A stretch of DNA of 64,000 bases, taken from NCBI GenBank assembly GCA_036346355.1, contig CM070583.1, forward strand, positions 4,898,001 to 4,962,000, read 5' to 3'. The notes under the pieces are model-generated. The model was not told where the DNA came from. It ran no database searches and saw only the letters and a program-made list of their open reading frames with translations. The stretch is from Rhipidocladum racemiflorum (Eukaryota; Streptophyta; Magnoliopsida; Poales; Poaceae). This document shows positions 1-11,216 of this stretch, one piece after another (within the stretch, counting starts at the first letter, position 1; each line of letters opens with the position of its first letter). The position numbers and the translations under genes are program-made.

Positions 1-379
1 ATCTAATTTCCCAAAATTAAGTAAAGCATTTTCTACTTTCAATTAGCATGCAATAATTTAAATCAAATTAATTTCAAAAATGGGATCAATATGGTCAAAG
101 CATAACTTGCCTTCAAAGAGTACTTGTTCTTGGTCTTGAGCTTGCTCCTGGGTCAACACTTCACCTTCGAAGCCTTCGGGCACTTCTACGTCTACTCGTA
201 AAGCGTGCAAATAGCAATAAATAAATAAACAGTGGACAAAAAGTGTCCAAATGTCCAAACAAAGTTCATAAACAGAGAGAGCATAATTTTATGAATTTTT
301 AGAAACTCGAATCGTCAAATTCGGAGTTAAAACGCAAAAGTTACAAGCGTTTAAAGTTTAAATAATCAAATAAATAATA

Positions 380-639
380 CTCCCTCCAGTTTGATAATAG
401 ATGTCGTTTTGGACATCGACACGGTCTTCAAAACACAACTTTGATCGCTAATTTTTATTATAATATATTTATAAAATCCAATAAAATTATAATATTATGA
501 AAGTACTTCTCGAGACAAATCTACACATATAATTTTCATATATCCAATTTAAATATTTAAAAATATATCGATAGTCAAAGTTTTAGAAGTTTGACCATCA
601 CTATGTCCAAAACGACATCTATTATCAAACTGGAGGGAG
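380..639. mobile_element. Stowaway-type MITE, 260 bp
   Basis: The element starts CTCCCTCCAGTTTGATAATA and ends with the inverted complement ending GGAGGGAG. The terminal inverted repeats extend about 37 bases (380-416 and 603-639), and a TA dinucleotide flanks each side (378-379 and 640-641). This is the signature of Tc1/mariner-derived Stowaway MITEs. It codes for nothing. The related LTR copy at 25170-25200 runs through the same point without the element, so that copy is a natural empty site. Confidence 0.93.
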
Positions 640-1274
640 TATTACAGATAAAAACTTTGGTCCAAAAATTAAATAAAATTCACCATTAGGTAGATCTCAA
701 TTTTATAAAAATTTAGAAATTTGAATCACTCAAATCGGAGTTAAATTGCAAAAGTTATAAGCGTTTGAAGTTTCAAAATTCAAATAAACCAATAATCCGA
801 ATTAATTCATTTATTTTTATACTGAAAAACCTAATAATGACGTCAGCATGACGTCAGCACGAATTTTGATTTTCCACTGAATTATTTTCTATTGAAAAAT
901 CAATTTATTGCGTCAGCCGGTCCATGGACGTGGTCCACGGTTCGGCTTGGGTCCACCGTGGACTCGGTCCACGGCGCACGTGTCTCACTGACAGGTGGGA
1001 CCCCTCGGTGACGTCAGCGCTGACCTCACCGCACTTCAGCGAGGGCGGTGACGGTGGGCCCCACCGTGACGTCGGCCGGTGGCGTCATGGTGCGGTTAGC
1101 TATCCGACACGCGGGCCCCCACGCCACGCGTCCGCAGCGTGGCGTCGGCGGCATGATCGATCGCGGCCGCGATGGTCCAATTACCGGCACGTGGCATGAT
1201 CTCGGCCGTTGATTTGAAAATCAACGGCCCATATCATATCTGGCTTAACGTAATAGAAAATCTACTCGGCTGAT

Positions 1275-2060
1275 CTGGACCGTTCGATCTTGATCGGACG
1301 GTCAAGATCCAATCTAGAGTGTACAACGTGGCTAACCCTAGCCGTTCGATCTAGATCTAACGACTGACATCTATCCAAGCACGGTGCGGTTTTAGTTACG
1401 TGGCACGATTTGAACAGTTGGATCTAGATCCAACGGTTGGAAATAGATCTAGAGATTAACACGTGGGATCTCACCGGGGGTGACGTGGACGAATCTGGGC
1501 CCTTGGATCTTGATCGGACGGTGGAGCGAGCTCGGGGTCCGGCGATGGCGTGCGGCGGCGCTCGGTCACCGGGGACGGGGACGACGACCACTCGAACGGC
1601 GCTCCTTCGGCGAAGTGAGAGGTCCCCTCCGACGCGGCTTGTCCTTGCTGTTCCGGATCTGGGCTCAACGGCGGCGGAATCGACGGTTAACCGCGGCGGA
1701 AACATAGCTCAACTAGGGCGAGCTCTAGCGGGCGAACGGCGGCGGGTCAGGCGACGTGGGCTAGGGCTATGGGTGCGCACGGGAGTCGGCTACCTGGTGG
1801 CGGTGGCGGCGCATTAAATAGGCCCCTCGGCGTCCGTGAAAACCGCGAAAACCGAGGCCCACACTGCTGCGGCGGCGGAATCCGAAATGGATTCGGATTG
1901 GGGTGACGTGGCTCAACGTAAGCCGTTGGATTAAGATCCAACGGTACGGGGTTTGGGCTCGGGTCCGGCTCAGGCGACCTGGCTGGCTCGGTAGGGCTCG
2001 GGTTCGGGCGACGTGGCGCGATCGTGGCCGTTGGATCCCGATCCAACGGTCACGCGCGTT
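1275..2060. repeat. cluster of GATC-centred palindromes in the LTR X core
   Basis: Six imperfect to perfect inverted repeats share the pattern CCGTTGGATCnnGATCCAACGG. They lie near 1281-1304, 1340-1364, 1417-1440, 1502-1524, 1919-1943 and 2027-2051. Those at 1919 and 2027 are nearly perfect. They sit in GC-rich LTR DNA and could be protein-binding or hairpin sites of the LTR promoter region. That role is inference. Confidence 0.6.
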
Positions 2061-2470
2061 AGGGTTTAGCGGCCCAGGTTCAACCGAGCTAGTGGCTCGG
2101 TCGGGTCCGGGTCGGACTCGAGTCTGACTTGGACTCGGGTCCGGTCGGATGAATAGTGAAACCGGTTAGGTTTTTCCAGCGATTAAATAATCCAATTAAT
2201 TCCCAGAAATTCATTTAATTCATTAAAAATAGCAAAACACTCAGAAAAATTGCAAAAAAATTCTAGAAAATATTTTGGAACATTTTGGAATCAAATACAA
2301 TATTTCCAACAAAATTTTATTTGCAAAATTAAATTCGTTAATTATTTCAAAAGGGAATAAATTCAAATAAATTCCAAATAAATCCAAATAAATTCCAGAA
2401 AATTCCAAAAATTTCACCAAAGTGTAAAATAACATTTAAATTCATGAAAAGCAAAAATTGGGGTGTTACA

Positions 2471-2861
2471 TGTACTCAATAACATCACCTCAAGATCACA
2501 AGCATAAGTAATAACAATGATTAACAATAATCATATAAAACAACAAAATAATATTTATCAATCTAAACAACAATTCATCCCTCAGCCAAGTTATTGTCCT
2601 ATTATGCAGTTGCCTTTTTACCAACAAGAAGCACAGTGGCGTGAGGTTGAATTCACTCCTGAAGTCACAACTCCTACAATATAAGTAGGCATCCAACTCA
2701 AAACATGTAACAATAATTCAAACATCAAACATAATTACATCGCATCTACGCGCAAACCCAGTTCTAATCATCTCACTCACCAGGCAGCTCACCCCTTTGC
2801 TATCCCGACGGTCAAACAACCAAAATTTTGACCTCTAGAGCCCAAACTTAAGAGACCAAAT
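2471..2861. repeat. left piece of the outermost degenerate LTR (family Y-like)
   Basis: AT-rich sequence with no coding frame. It begins exactly where the LTR X terminus ends and is interrupted at 2862 by the solo LTR. Phrases such as a run around AGATCACAAGCA resemble the family Y LTR at 11500-11530. It continues at 6473-6861 and 15684-16169. The last five bases (CCAAA, 2857-2861) are the target duplication of the solo LTR. Confidence 0.45.
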
Positions 2862-5800
2862 GTGAGACCCCGAATCAGCTATCCGAAATCGCCTGTGTAT
2901 TATGTACTAGTCCCAGTTCAGTTGCTAGTACACACAATCAACAGTGATGAATCATTGCCGAACATAACGAAATTGTAACATAAATATAAAGTATTAGCCT
3001 CATGGCCACTTATTACATCACGTGGTCACATGACCAGAGTTCACGACAGCGGAAATGAAAGAAACAAGTGATGAAATCCAAATAACTCCACAGGCAACGA
3101 CTAGAAACGCACGCCTAGTTATCCTGGCGATCCTCTTCAAACTCTTCGACGAAGTACTCACCGTCTTCACCGGCGTCCTGATAATTTTCTGATGACAACA
3201 TTTTGTGTAGCACGTGAGTACAAAAGTACTCAGCAAGTCTGGGAAAGTATGCACATGTAGGGCTTTCCAAGGAAGGCTTAATATGGTTTATTTGCATAAA
3301 GCCAAGTTTCAACAAACCATACTTAATAATAGGTTTCACAAAGCACATTTTAACAATTATTTTGACAATTGAATTATTTAATAGTCTAGTGAAGGTTCTT
3401 TCCACCAACACAAGTATACAGGTTCTATCCGCCTCATTTTAAAAGATTAAGGTTATCCACACATGACTCTATCCGTCATGAATTAAAAACAGGTTCCATC
3501 TACCTGGTTGGCTCAATCCACCAATTCACCCTCCGAGAGTTCTAACCACTCCCGAATTCCCAAAACATCATTTATTTTTAAAACCAAAACCAAAGTCTAC
3601 CAGTATGAAAGCATTCCTTGCTTTGCCCTTGACCGTGGGCACGTCTATTCGAATAGTTTTAACTCTGCAGAGGTGTACAGCTTTACCCACAAGACATGAT
3701 CATCTCTTTAATGCCATGCAATTAACACACTTCCTTTGGTGTGTCGGCAGAGAGATCATGACAAGGCCTTTACAATGTATACGCCTAACTCGACCCACCC
3801 GCTGAGGTTTCACCGCTGTTAGGGTTCCCTCTACCCAGTACAGAAGCCCCCTCTTGCGCCGTGTGGGAAAAACGACTCGCCTCCATATGGCGCCCACATT
3901 CCACCAACTGGTGAGTCTAAGTTAGGTTTCTACAAATTATTCAGCCAGGTCGTACAATTATAGACATGTGGTAGTACGGTTATGCTTAGAATGGATAGTC
4001 ATAAGCGTCGGTCCTTAATTGACTTGGGGCGGTACTTGCACATTGGAAACTAGTGCTCAACCCGCACCCACCCGACATTCCATTCCGCCCAAGTCCAAAC
4101 CCTTTTCCTTTTTGTTTTTATTTTATAAAAAAAGTACCAAATATTTTATCATAATTCTTAAATTAAAAAAGGAATCACAATTTTGTTATAATCCCACCCA
4201 TGGGTCATTTTCATCAATTCGGGAACTAAGCATATCTACCGTTCTAATCAACTTAAGTCATGATATGAGGTAGACATGACATAGTAATGAGTCCTAGGGT
4301 TACAAGTAAGCATGGGTATCAATAATCAAGGAGGTGATCACAATTCGGAATAACTAATAGTCTATATTTGACATACGATGATAAAGCTAGCAATGCATAT
4401 TTATAAAACGTTGTAAAAACATTTGCAATCATGGGATGAAAATGTGTCAAGGGACTTGCCTTCAGTCGCAGCGGGGATGTCGAATTCTTGAAGTCAGGCG
4501 GTGGGGTGGGCGGACTCGGCAGGATCCTCGGCTACGCGCAAAACGGTACAACAAATAAATAACAATAAATAAAATAAAATCCAAAAATTATAAAAGTTAT
4601 ACTGGCAGGTAGATCTTGAATTTATATGAATTTAGGAATTTGAACGGGGTCAATCGGAGTTTGGACGAAAAAGTTATGAGCCTCCGAAGTTTGGAAAATC
4701 ATGGAAAAATGCAAAACAGAGGAATATTCTGGAATCTTTCTTTTTGGCTCATTTTTGGAACTAAAGGGTCTATGACTGGTGGGGACCTAATGTCAATGGC
4801 ACAAGGCCTTCTTCCCCAAAGCTCCAAAGAACAGAGGAGCTTAAGCTCCTTGTGCGCCGGCGAGGAGGGACCATGGTGGGCGACGGCAGGTGGCGCGACA
4901 ATGGCAGCGGCACGAGGCGGCGCAGTGCACGGGGCGCCGGTGGCTCGGGTGGCGCGGGACCACGGCGGATAGGGCGCGGCACGGTGTGGCCGCGGCGCGA
5001 GAGCCGGCGGCGGCCTCGGCCAGTAGGCCGAGGCGCCGAGCGACGCGCTCGGGACGTCGGAGGCGCGCGGCCAGAGAGGGGTCGCCGGCGGCAGTGGCGG
5101 CGGAGGCGGACCGGGGCGGCGGCGGTGCCGGCGGAGTCGCCGGAGTGACGGCGACGGCGGTCGGCGGCACGCACGGGTACGGGGCAAAACAGAACACCAC
5201 GAAATTCCGAAAAAATTGAAATTTCATGAAAATTTGAACATGACTATGCCCAAATGAATGATGGATTCTCTAGAGCACATCTAGAAGGGCTTTAGATTGC
5301 AAGGAATTGAAGAATAGCTTACCGGAGACGACGAATTTGGCGACGAACGGTGGCTCGGTCGGAAGGACTCAAACTCGAAATTTGTCATCAAATCTTGATG
5401 AACACTGAAATTGATTGTGGGGTTATGAGCACGGCAACCGTACGCACACAATGGTTCAAATGGAATTGGATTCGGCTCACCGGAGAAGAAGATGTGATGA
5501 AAAAACCGAAGAACACGAAAAACTACCGCGGTCGGCGGTTTTCATGATCTCCCGGTCGATTGGTGAGGAGAGGCAAAGGAAGGGTGATACCACCGGGAAG
5601 AGGACTCCAACACGAAGTTAATGGAGGTGGAAGCACGCGCTTTGGTGAAGAAACAGCCGATTTATGAGCAATTAAGTGGATTTCGGTTTTTGGTTCACCA
5701 TTCAAATTCCGGCGAGTTTTGGGGCTAAAGATCATGGGGAATGGAAAGGTCTTGCCTTTACGAATCGAACGGATCCGGCCTTGCATGATTTGGAGGTTTA

Positions 5801-6472
5801 TGGAAGGAATTATGAGCAATTGAAGGAAGAGAGCCATTAGAGGAGCTTCTCAGTTCTTCCTGGAAACAATTCCATCCGGAGGTTGAATAGTCATGAATAG
5901 TGCTACCACGTGGCACCATCTCATTGGCTAAAAATCTCGGAAAAATTCCTAGAGATATTAGGGAATATTTGAAACCCAATAAAATTGGTTTCAAGAAATT
6001 TGGATGAAATTTGGAATTTAGAATATTCAGGGACGAATAAAGGACTTTTTGCGAAAGCCGAGCGAGAATATTAGGGAATATTTGAAACCCAATAAAATTG
6101 GTTTCAAGAAATTTGGATGAAATTTGGAATTTAGAATATTCAGGGACGAATAAAGGACTTTTTGCGAAAGCCGAGCGTGATAAAATACCCGAGGTTTTCC
6201 AAAAATCTTGGGAAAATTCCCAAAATGTTTTTGGAATATTTGGAACTTAATGCAATAGGTTTCGGGATTTTTGCAGTATTTTTGAACTCGGGTGGAATTT
6301 GAGGTACGGACCGAAATCTGGAAATTCGATTTTTCGGACGGAGGGAAAATGAGTTCCAATTTTAGAAGGGAAAGGATGCCAGGTTAATTTAAACATCGAA
6401 GGAACATCCAAATTTTGAATTTAGTTAGTTTAAATTAGATTTTTCCAGAAGGCCAAAATTGGGGATGTTACA
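2862..6472 (-). mobile_element. solo LTR, gypsy family X (3.6 kb)
   Basis: It runs from TGTGAGACCCCGAATC at 2862 to TTGGGGATGTTACA at 6472. Both flanks carry the 5-bp duplication CCAAA (2857-2861 and 6473-6477), as expected for an LTR-retrotransposon insertion reduced to one LTR by recombination between its two LTRs. On the minus strand it reads TGTAACATCCCC to GGGGTCTCACA. Landmarks match other X copies: the block near 2925 resembles 23425 and 48800, and 4540-4860 matches 56400-56700 in reverse. The GC-rich part, 4850-5160, gives overlapping open frames on both strands with no recognisable domain, and I do not call them genes. Confidence 0.88.
5955..6177. repeat. 113-bp tandem duplication inside the solo LTR
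   Basis: The segment beginning ATATTAGGGAATATTTG at 5955 and ending GCGAAAGCCGAGCG at 6064 is repeated almost without change at 6068-6177. The near identity means the duplication is recent relative to the LTR. Confidence 0.92.
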
Positions 6473-6861
6473 CCAAAATATTTGAGCAATCTACACGTAA
6501 AAACTTACAATTTCCTAATTTTCCACTTTTCTTTATTAGGTCATCTCGCCTCTCTAATACAACTCCGAAGAATGCTCTATCCACTCTCAGGATAGCCAGC
6601 TTAGAAAACTCATTACAAATTGTATACAACTCTAAATTAAGCAAACGATAATATTTTTGAATTCTAAAAAAAATTCCTATCTTCCTCTAGTTATTGAAAT
6701 TTTTTGATTCGGCCTCTAACTAGCCCTAAAATGAAATTCCCATGGGTACTATCAGCAACGATCGATTCTGGACAATAGACAATCAAATAGCCATAACTTT
6801 TAAACGGCTAAACTAAAATTCATGTTCTTGGTCTCTAATGAAAGTTAAGATGATGATCTAT
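6473..6861. repeat. middle piece of the outermost LTR (family Y-like)
   Basis: Non-coding AT-rich sequence between two younger insertions. The stretch around 6700-6730 with GATTCGGCCTCTAA, and the AACTTTTAAACGGCT phrase near 6795, match the family Y LTR at 12536-12650 and 55075-55190. This identifies it as old LTR DNA. It continues at 15684. Confidence 0.5.
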
Positions 6862-8224
6862 TGTTGGGATACGGGTAGGCTACGCTAGCAACAATAAAAA
6901 ATTTCTACCGTGAACACCCAAGATCACATGCAAGTAGGGGATCATGGATCGTTACCCTTGACGCGCAGATGCAGCAGAAGCAGATTCACGCACGTTGAGG
7001 AAGTAGTTGATCACCTCCCGATCGGCACCGAGTGGTCACCGATCTCCGCCGAGTGGTCGCCGACCTCGTCCGAGTGGTCGCCGATCTGGTCGGGGTCGAT
7101 GGTGGAAGGTCGCCGGATGGTTGTCGACCAGCGCGTCCGTGAGCGGCAATGCCTCTACCGGTATCCACACATACCGAGCAGGAACGCCGTGCGGGGTGTG
7201 CTAGCACCTCTCCACACAGCTAGGGTTTCTGGGGAGTAGGAGGGACGCACGGCGGCTGAACGTGGTGAGGGTTCTAATCCGTATGTCGCGCACTGTTCCT
7301 GGCCTCGCCTTTTATAGATATGCTAGTGAGCCGAAGCCCGCTAGGTTTCCATATCCAACGCGGATCTCATCCACGCACAAACCCGTTAAACTATTCCAAC
7401 TCGTTAAGTGTGTGACCCGTTAGGTTCAGTGCAAGTCGGACATGAATTCGGAAACCCGTTTTCCAATTCATTGATCAACAATGGCACCTAGCAGTACGTA
7501 TTGACCCCCGAATGCACAGAATCAATATTCGGCTAAACCTTGATACACTCACATACCGATCCCTTTGCCACACGATACTAGTCAAGCTCAAGGCGAGATG
7601 CGCGCCACCCTTGTTAATAGCTCGACCACTTCACTCGACAGTGTGATGGATACAAACCATGACTAACTCCTTATTCATATTAGCACGGCCGTGCATTTTC
7701 CCTATCCATCCACACGAGGGACCCGGAAGTATCTCTCCTGTTATCTAGGAGGGGCAAATCCCATCTTGATCATCACACCCTTGGCGATGTATCGTGGCAT
7801 ACCCAGTAGTCATCTTTATTACTACCCTGTTACGGTGTAGCATTTGATGATACCAAAGCATACAAGTCTACATGCTAGGCATCCATGACAATCTCAGGTC
7901 TAAGGACCATATAGGCGTACCACTCAAGACTATACGCTGATGGCACTATAATAGATAACAACTCACAGCGTCTCGGAGTGGGTCTTGTCCGACTACCCAT
8001 GTTCTCCAACACGTGTCCACATTTATTGGTTCGATATCTCCATATATATGGTATGTGAAATATTACCATCAACCAATACATGTGCTGATCAAATCATCAC
8101 CGCTCCTCGTAATGATATGGATCAGGGACCCGTTTAGAATAATGTCACTTGACAATGTGTTTCACAATCAGATCGTATCCAATGAACAAAGTCGTAACAT
8201 ATATCACTACAAGAAAAGTGATTT

Positions 8225-8790
8225 TTAATGACAGTCCAATCTCGTCATCATTAGTCCCGAGATCGTCATGGTAGGTTTTTTATGATGACTTTATGACAAA
8301 ATTCTACTTGTCATAGAAAGTGCGTCATAGAAAGTTTTCAATGACGAATTCCTTATTTTCGTCATAACAAATCAACTTTTCTGTGACGAATTACATTTCT
8401 GTCAGCGAAGAGTTCAATTTTATGACGAATATAGCCGTCATTAATTGTACCCAAAACGTCATATATTTTCGTCATGGATCACCCTAGTGCCACGTAATCA
8501 ACCAAGGTGTGTGGTGACATGGCACGTCTTGTGACGCAAATGTTTCGTCACAGATGAGTGCCATGTGGACATGCATTTTCGTCATGGAACAGTCCAATGC
8601 CACGTCAGCTGCCAGGGTATGGGGTGACGTGGCACGTCTTGTGACGCAAATGTTTCGTCACTAAAGATTGTAACGTGGGCATGAATTTTCGTCATGGAAG
8701 TAACGATCTATCTTTTTCCGTGATGAATAATTTCGTCATAGATAAGTGTAGCATCGCCATGAAGTTTCGTCAATTAACACCTCTGTCAGC
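8225..8790. repeat. left subterminal repeat region of the CACTA element
   Basis: About twenty copies of TTTCGTCA, CGTCATGG and complements lie here. A larger unit starting ATTTTCGTCATGGA repeats at about 8464 and 8576, including TGTGACGCAAATGTTTCGTC in both copies. In En/Spm-type elements such subterminal motifs bind the small transposase subunit; binding here is inferred from the family. The right end, 15380-15565, carries the same motifs. Confidence 0.8.
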
Positions 8791-9036
8791 TCACATATGA
8801 TTCATTTTTACAACCACAACACAAATTTCATCCACAGCACACAATATTTTCAAGAGACCAATCAATACATTTCACAAAGCAGCACAAAATATCCACAGAT
8901 ACATTAAGAGTCACAAAATGTGTTCAGTACTTAAACCACCACTTCAAGCTAGTACCATTGAACCAGGTAACCAGCCATGCAAAAATAAGTATCCTTGTCT
9001 AAACAGATCCACATGTTACTTGTGAACAGATTCATA

Positions 9037-9900
9037 AACTCACAAGTTGGCTTGACCAGCCATTCTCATGAGACGACAAATAATTGCATCATTCTCCTCT
9101 TGCCTCTTCTTTATATCCTCCATTTCCTTTTGGGTTCTGATCAGTGCATCATCTGATGCTTGAGCTTTTTTCTTCAAGTCTTCTACTTCTTGCTGTTGTT
9201 GCTCAACGGTCTTTCGAAGTTCAGCAACTCTTCATCTCTCCTCCTCAAGCTGTTCCTTAAGAGCTGGTTCTTTGGAGCCCTTTGCAGAGTTTGTAGTGGT
9301 TCCAACATTCTTCAAGAATTTGCTTGTGGCGCTGTTTTGAGATAGAACCTTGTCAACAATCTCGGTACTAGACATTGTTGCCTGGCCCTCTGCATCAGGC
9401 TCCATCATAGCTTCCATCTCACCCTAAGATATAGAATATAACAGAATCAATACTGATATGGGGAACATAAGGCTTATACAAATGAAATTTTCATCCTAAT
9501 GGAGCAGGACACAACAAAGGTACACATCAGGCAGGTTACTTGAAAAATCACTAAAGTCGTATTCAGAAAATTTCATAAAAATCTTATAACAAAACAGTAG
9601 CAAGAATACAAACACACCGGGAGATGGATGTAGTCATCTCCTGCATCCGCCTCCATGTCTAATGTTGGATCAACTCGTTTTATCTGCAAACAAGAATTGA
9701 ATCACTAAAAAAGAATGAATAATCCCAAGCAACAGCACCAAGGCATTGCAACAAAATATGCAGGATTACAATAATAAACAGGTAGAATCAAACCTTGAAC
9801 GTTGCCTCTTTGGCTAGTATATCATCGTTCTTCAAGAAGACAGCTAATTCCTCATCTTCAGAAGGTTCAGTTGTTGCCGCTACAGTATTTTTTTTTGGGT
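9037..9900 (-). pseudogene. decayed CACTA transposase-associated protein, C-terminal exons
   Basis: On the minus strand the exon from about 9420 to 9037 encodes an acidic then strongly coiled-coil segment, rich in glutamine, glutamate and lysine heptads, ending near 9037. The coil is the type seen at the C-terminus of plant En/Spm TNP1/TNPA-like proteins (Transposase_24 family). This assignment is from pattern memory. A TGA stop interrupts the frame just before the coil, at about 9234. Upstream minus-strand blocks at about 9795-9890 and 9615-9665 could be earlier exons, but splice sites cannot be proven. The protein would bind subterminal repeats. The stop and the missing N-terminal half make it a pseudogene. 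Confidence 0.5.
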
Positions 9901-11211
9901 CCTAAGTAGATACTCAGCTCTACAGTATTTTGTCCAAAAATCTTTTTCTGACATCTTTTTTTGGATATAATTACATGAGAAGATAAAGGGGAAAAAAGAA
10001 AGTAATACAGAAATCAACATCCACTTTACACAATACAGCAATAGTATAAAATTAGCACCATCTGAAGCCCAAACTTCCTAAAGGATATGCCAAGGCACAA
10101 CATAACAGTATAATGCAGATAGGCAATATCATACCTTTTTTGGAAAAAAATCTAAAAATGCTCGATGAACAGCTGGCTTTTCTGCAAAAATCTGCAAAAC
10201 ATCAAATAATACAACTGATTTGTTCAATAGTTTTAAGTCATCACCTCAATCCAACATTCAAATATACAATCTTGTAGTTTAGCATTTGCTCCGTAAATAA
10301 TGCATTCCAGGTACACATGATTATTATGGAAATGATCAAGATATTTACTCTGTCAAGAACATGCCTTAAATCTCCAATGGAGAAGTCATGTTGCTTATGA
10401 GCACCATTCTTTACTGCATGCCCTCTCTTTTGAGATATTATATTAAAGCACAATACGCTTGCAACTTGTTTTCCATGGCTACAGTAAAACACCGGGCACA
10501 TTTAGAAATAAATTTCAAGGAGAATAAAGCTCCATATCACTCAAGATTTTAAAGGCCAAAGCTGTCGAACTCAACCTTAAACCAGAAGTTCCCAAGAGAG
10601 CACAAAAGCTATGAATATTAATTCTTCCAAATCCCACAGCAACTGCAACCAAAACGCCTTCAAGCGCCCAGAAAACCATTTGACATAGTCAATAAGACCA
10701 GATAACAGTCCATCTAAACAAAATACAGATATTTCGGTACATGGAACAAACTACAGAACCATAAAGTATATAATGAAGTTGCAAGTGAAAAGCTACATGG
10801 TAGGCAAAGTACTCAAATTTTCTACAAACTGTGTTCATAGAAGTTGCATTTGCGCATCTAAAACCAATAAACAAATAAGCTACTGCATATCAGAATACTT
10901 TAGACTCACCTATTGCAGACCAACTTCTATACGAGCTAAATATGGTCACAAACACCCGAAAAATCACATGCAGTTATCTCTAAATAAATTTGGCATAGCA
11001 GCATGTTGCATTAAACCTTCATGCTTCTTTTTCTTGTACAAATGCTTATAAGCAGGCACAAATGTGCAATAATATAAAGGAAAATTTAAGTGAAACAGAC
11101 AACAAATTCAAAACCAATCTTTGCACAAATCCAACATTCCTCTGTGCACACAGACATTTCCTAGTAAAAACAATGGATATAGCACTCATAATAAGGGTAT
11201 CCAACCTTGGA
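9901..11211. other. CACTA internal sequence without a recognised gene
   Basis: AT-rich, with only short frames of fewer than 95 codons on either strand and no known motif. It may contain introns or further decayed exons of the transposase-associated gene upstream of 9900. The last bases before 11217, GTAAT at 11212-11216, are the target duplication of the nested solo LTR. Confidence 0.5.
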
Positions 11212-11216
11212 GTAAT

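Larger units (their letters stand above)
1..2470 (-). repeat. LTR of gypsy family X, minus orientation, cut by window edge
   Basis: This is long terminal repeat DNA, not a gene. Bases 1-700 match 24830-25205, and the first part also matches about 50290-50400, so this is one of several copies. The right end, AATTGGGGTGTTACA at 2456-2470, is the same kind of terminus as at 6472, 18677 and 53084. At 53084 it lies beside a polypurine tract complement, which fixes the minus orientation. The left end lies outside the window. The core, about 900-2150, is very GC-rich and gives several overlapping open frames on both strands. These share no motif with known proteins and I read them as composition artefacts. 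The last 300 bases are AT-rich. A Stowaway MITE interrupts it at 380-639. Confidence 0.75.

Noticed and set aside
1424..2127. Several 65-126 codon frames resembling a Ser/Arg-rich protein
   Set aside because: Low-complexity frames in the GC-rich LTR X core, on both strands, without motifs.
4699..5227. Overlapping open frames of 98-162 codons on both strands
   Set aside because: They lie in a GC-rich core of an LTR. Frames on both strands are open because of base composition, and the sequence shows no domain or codon structure.
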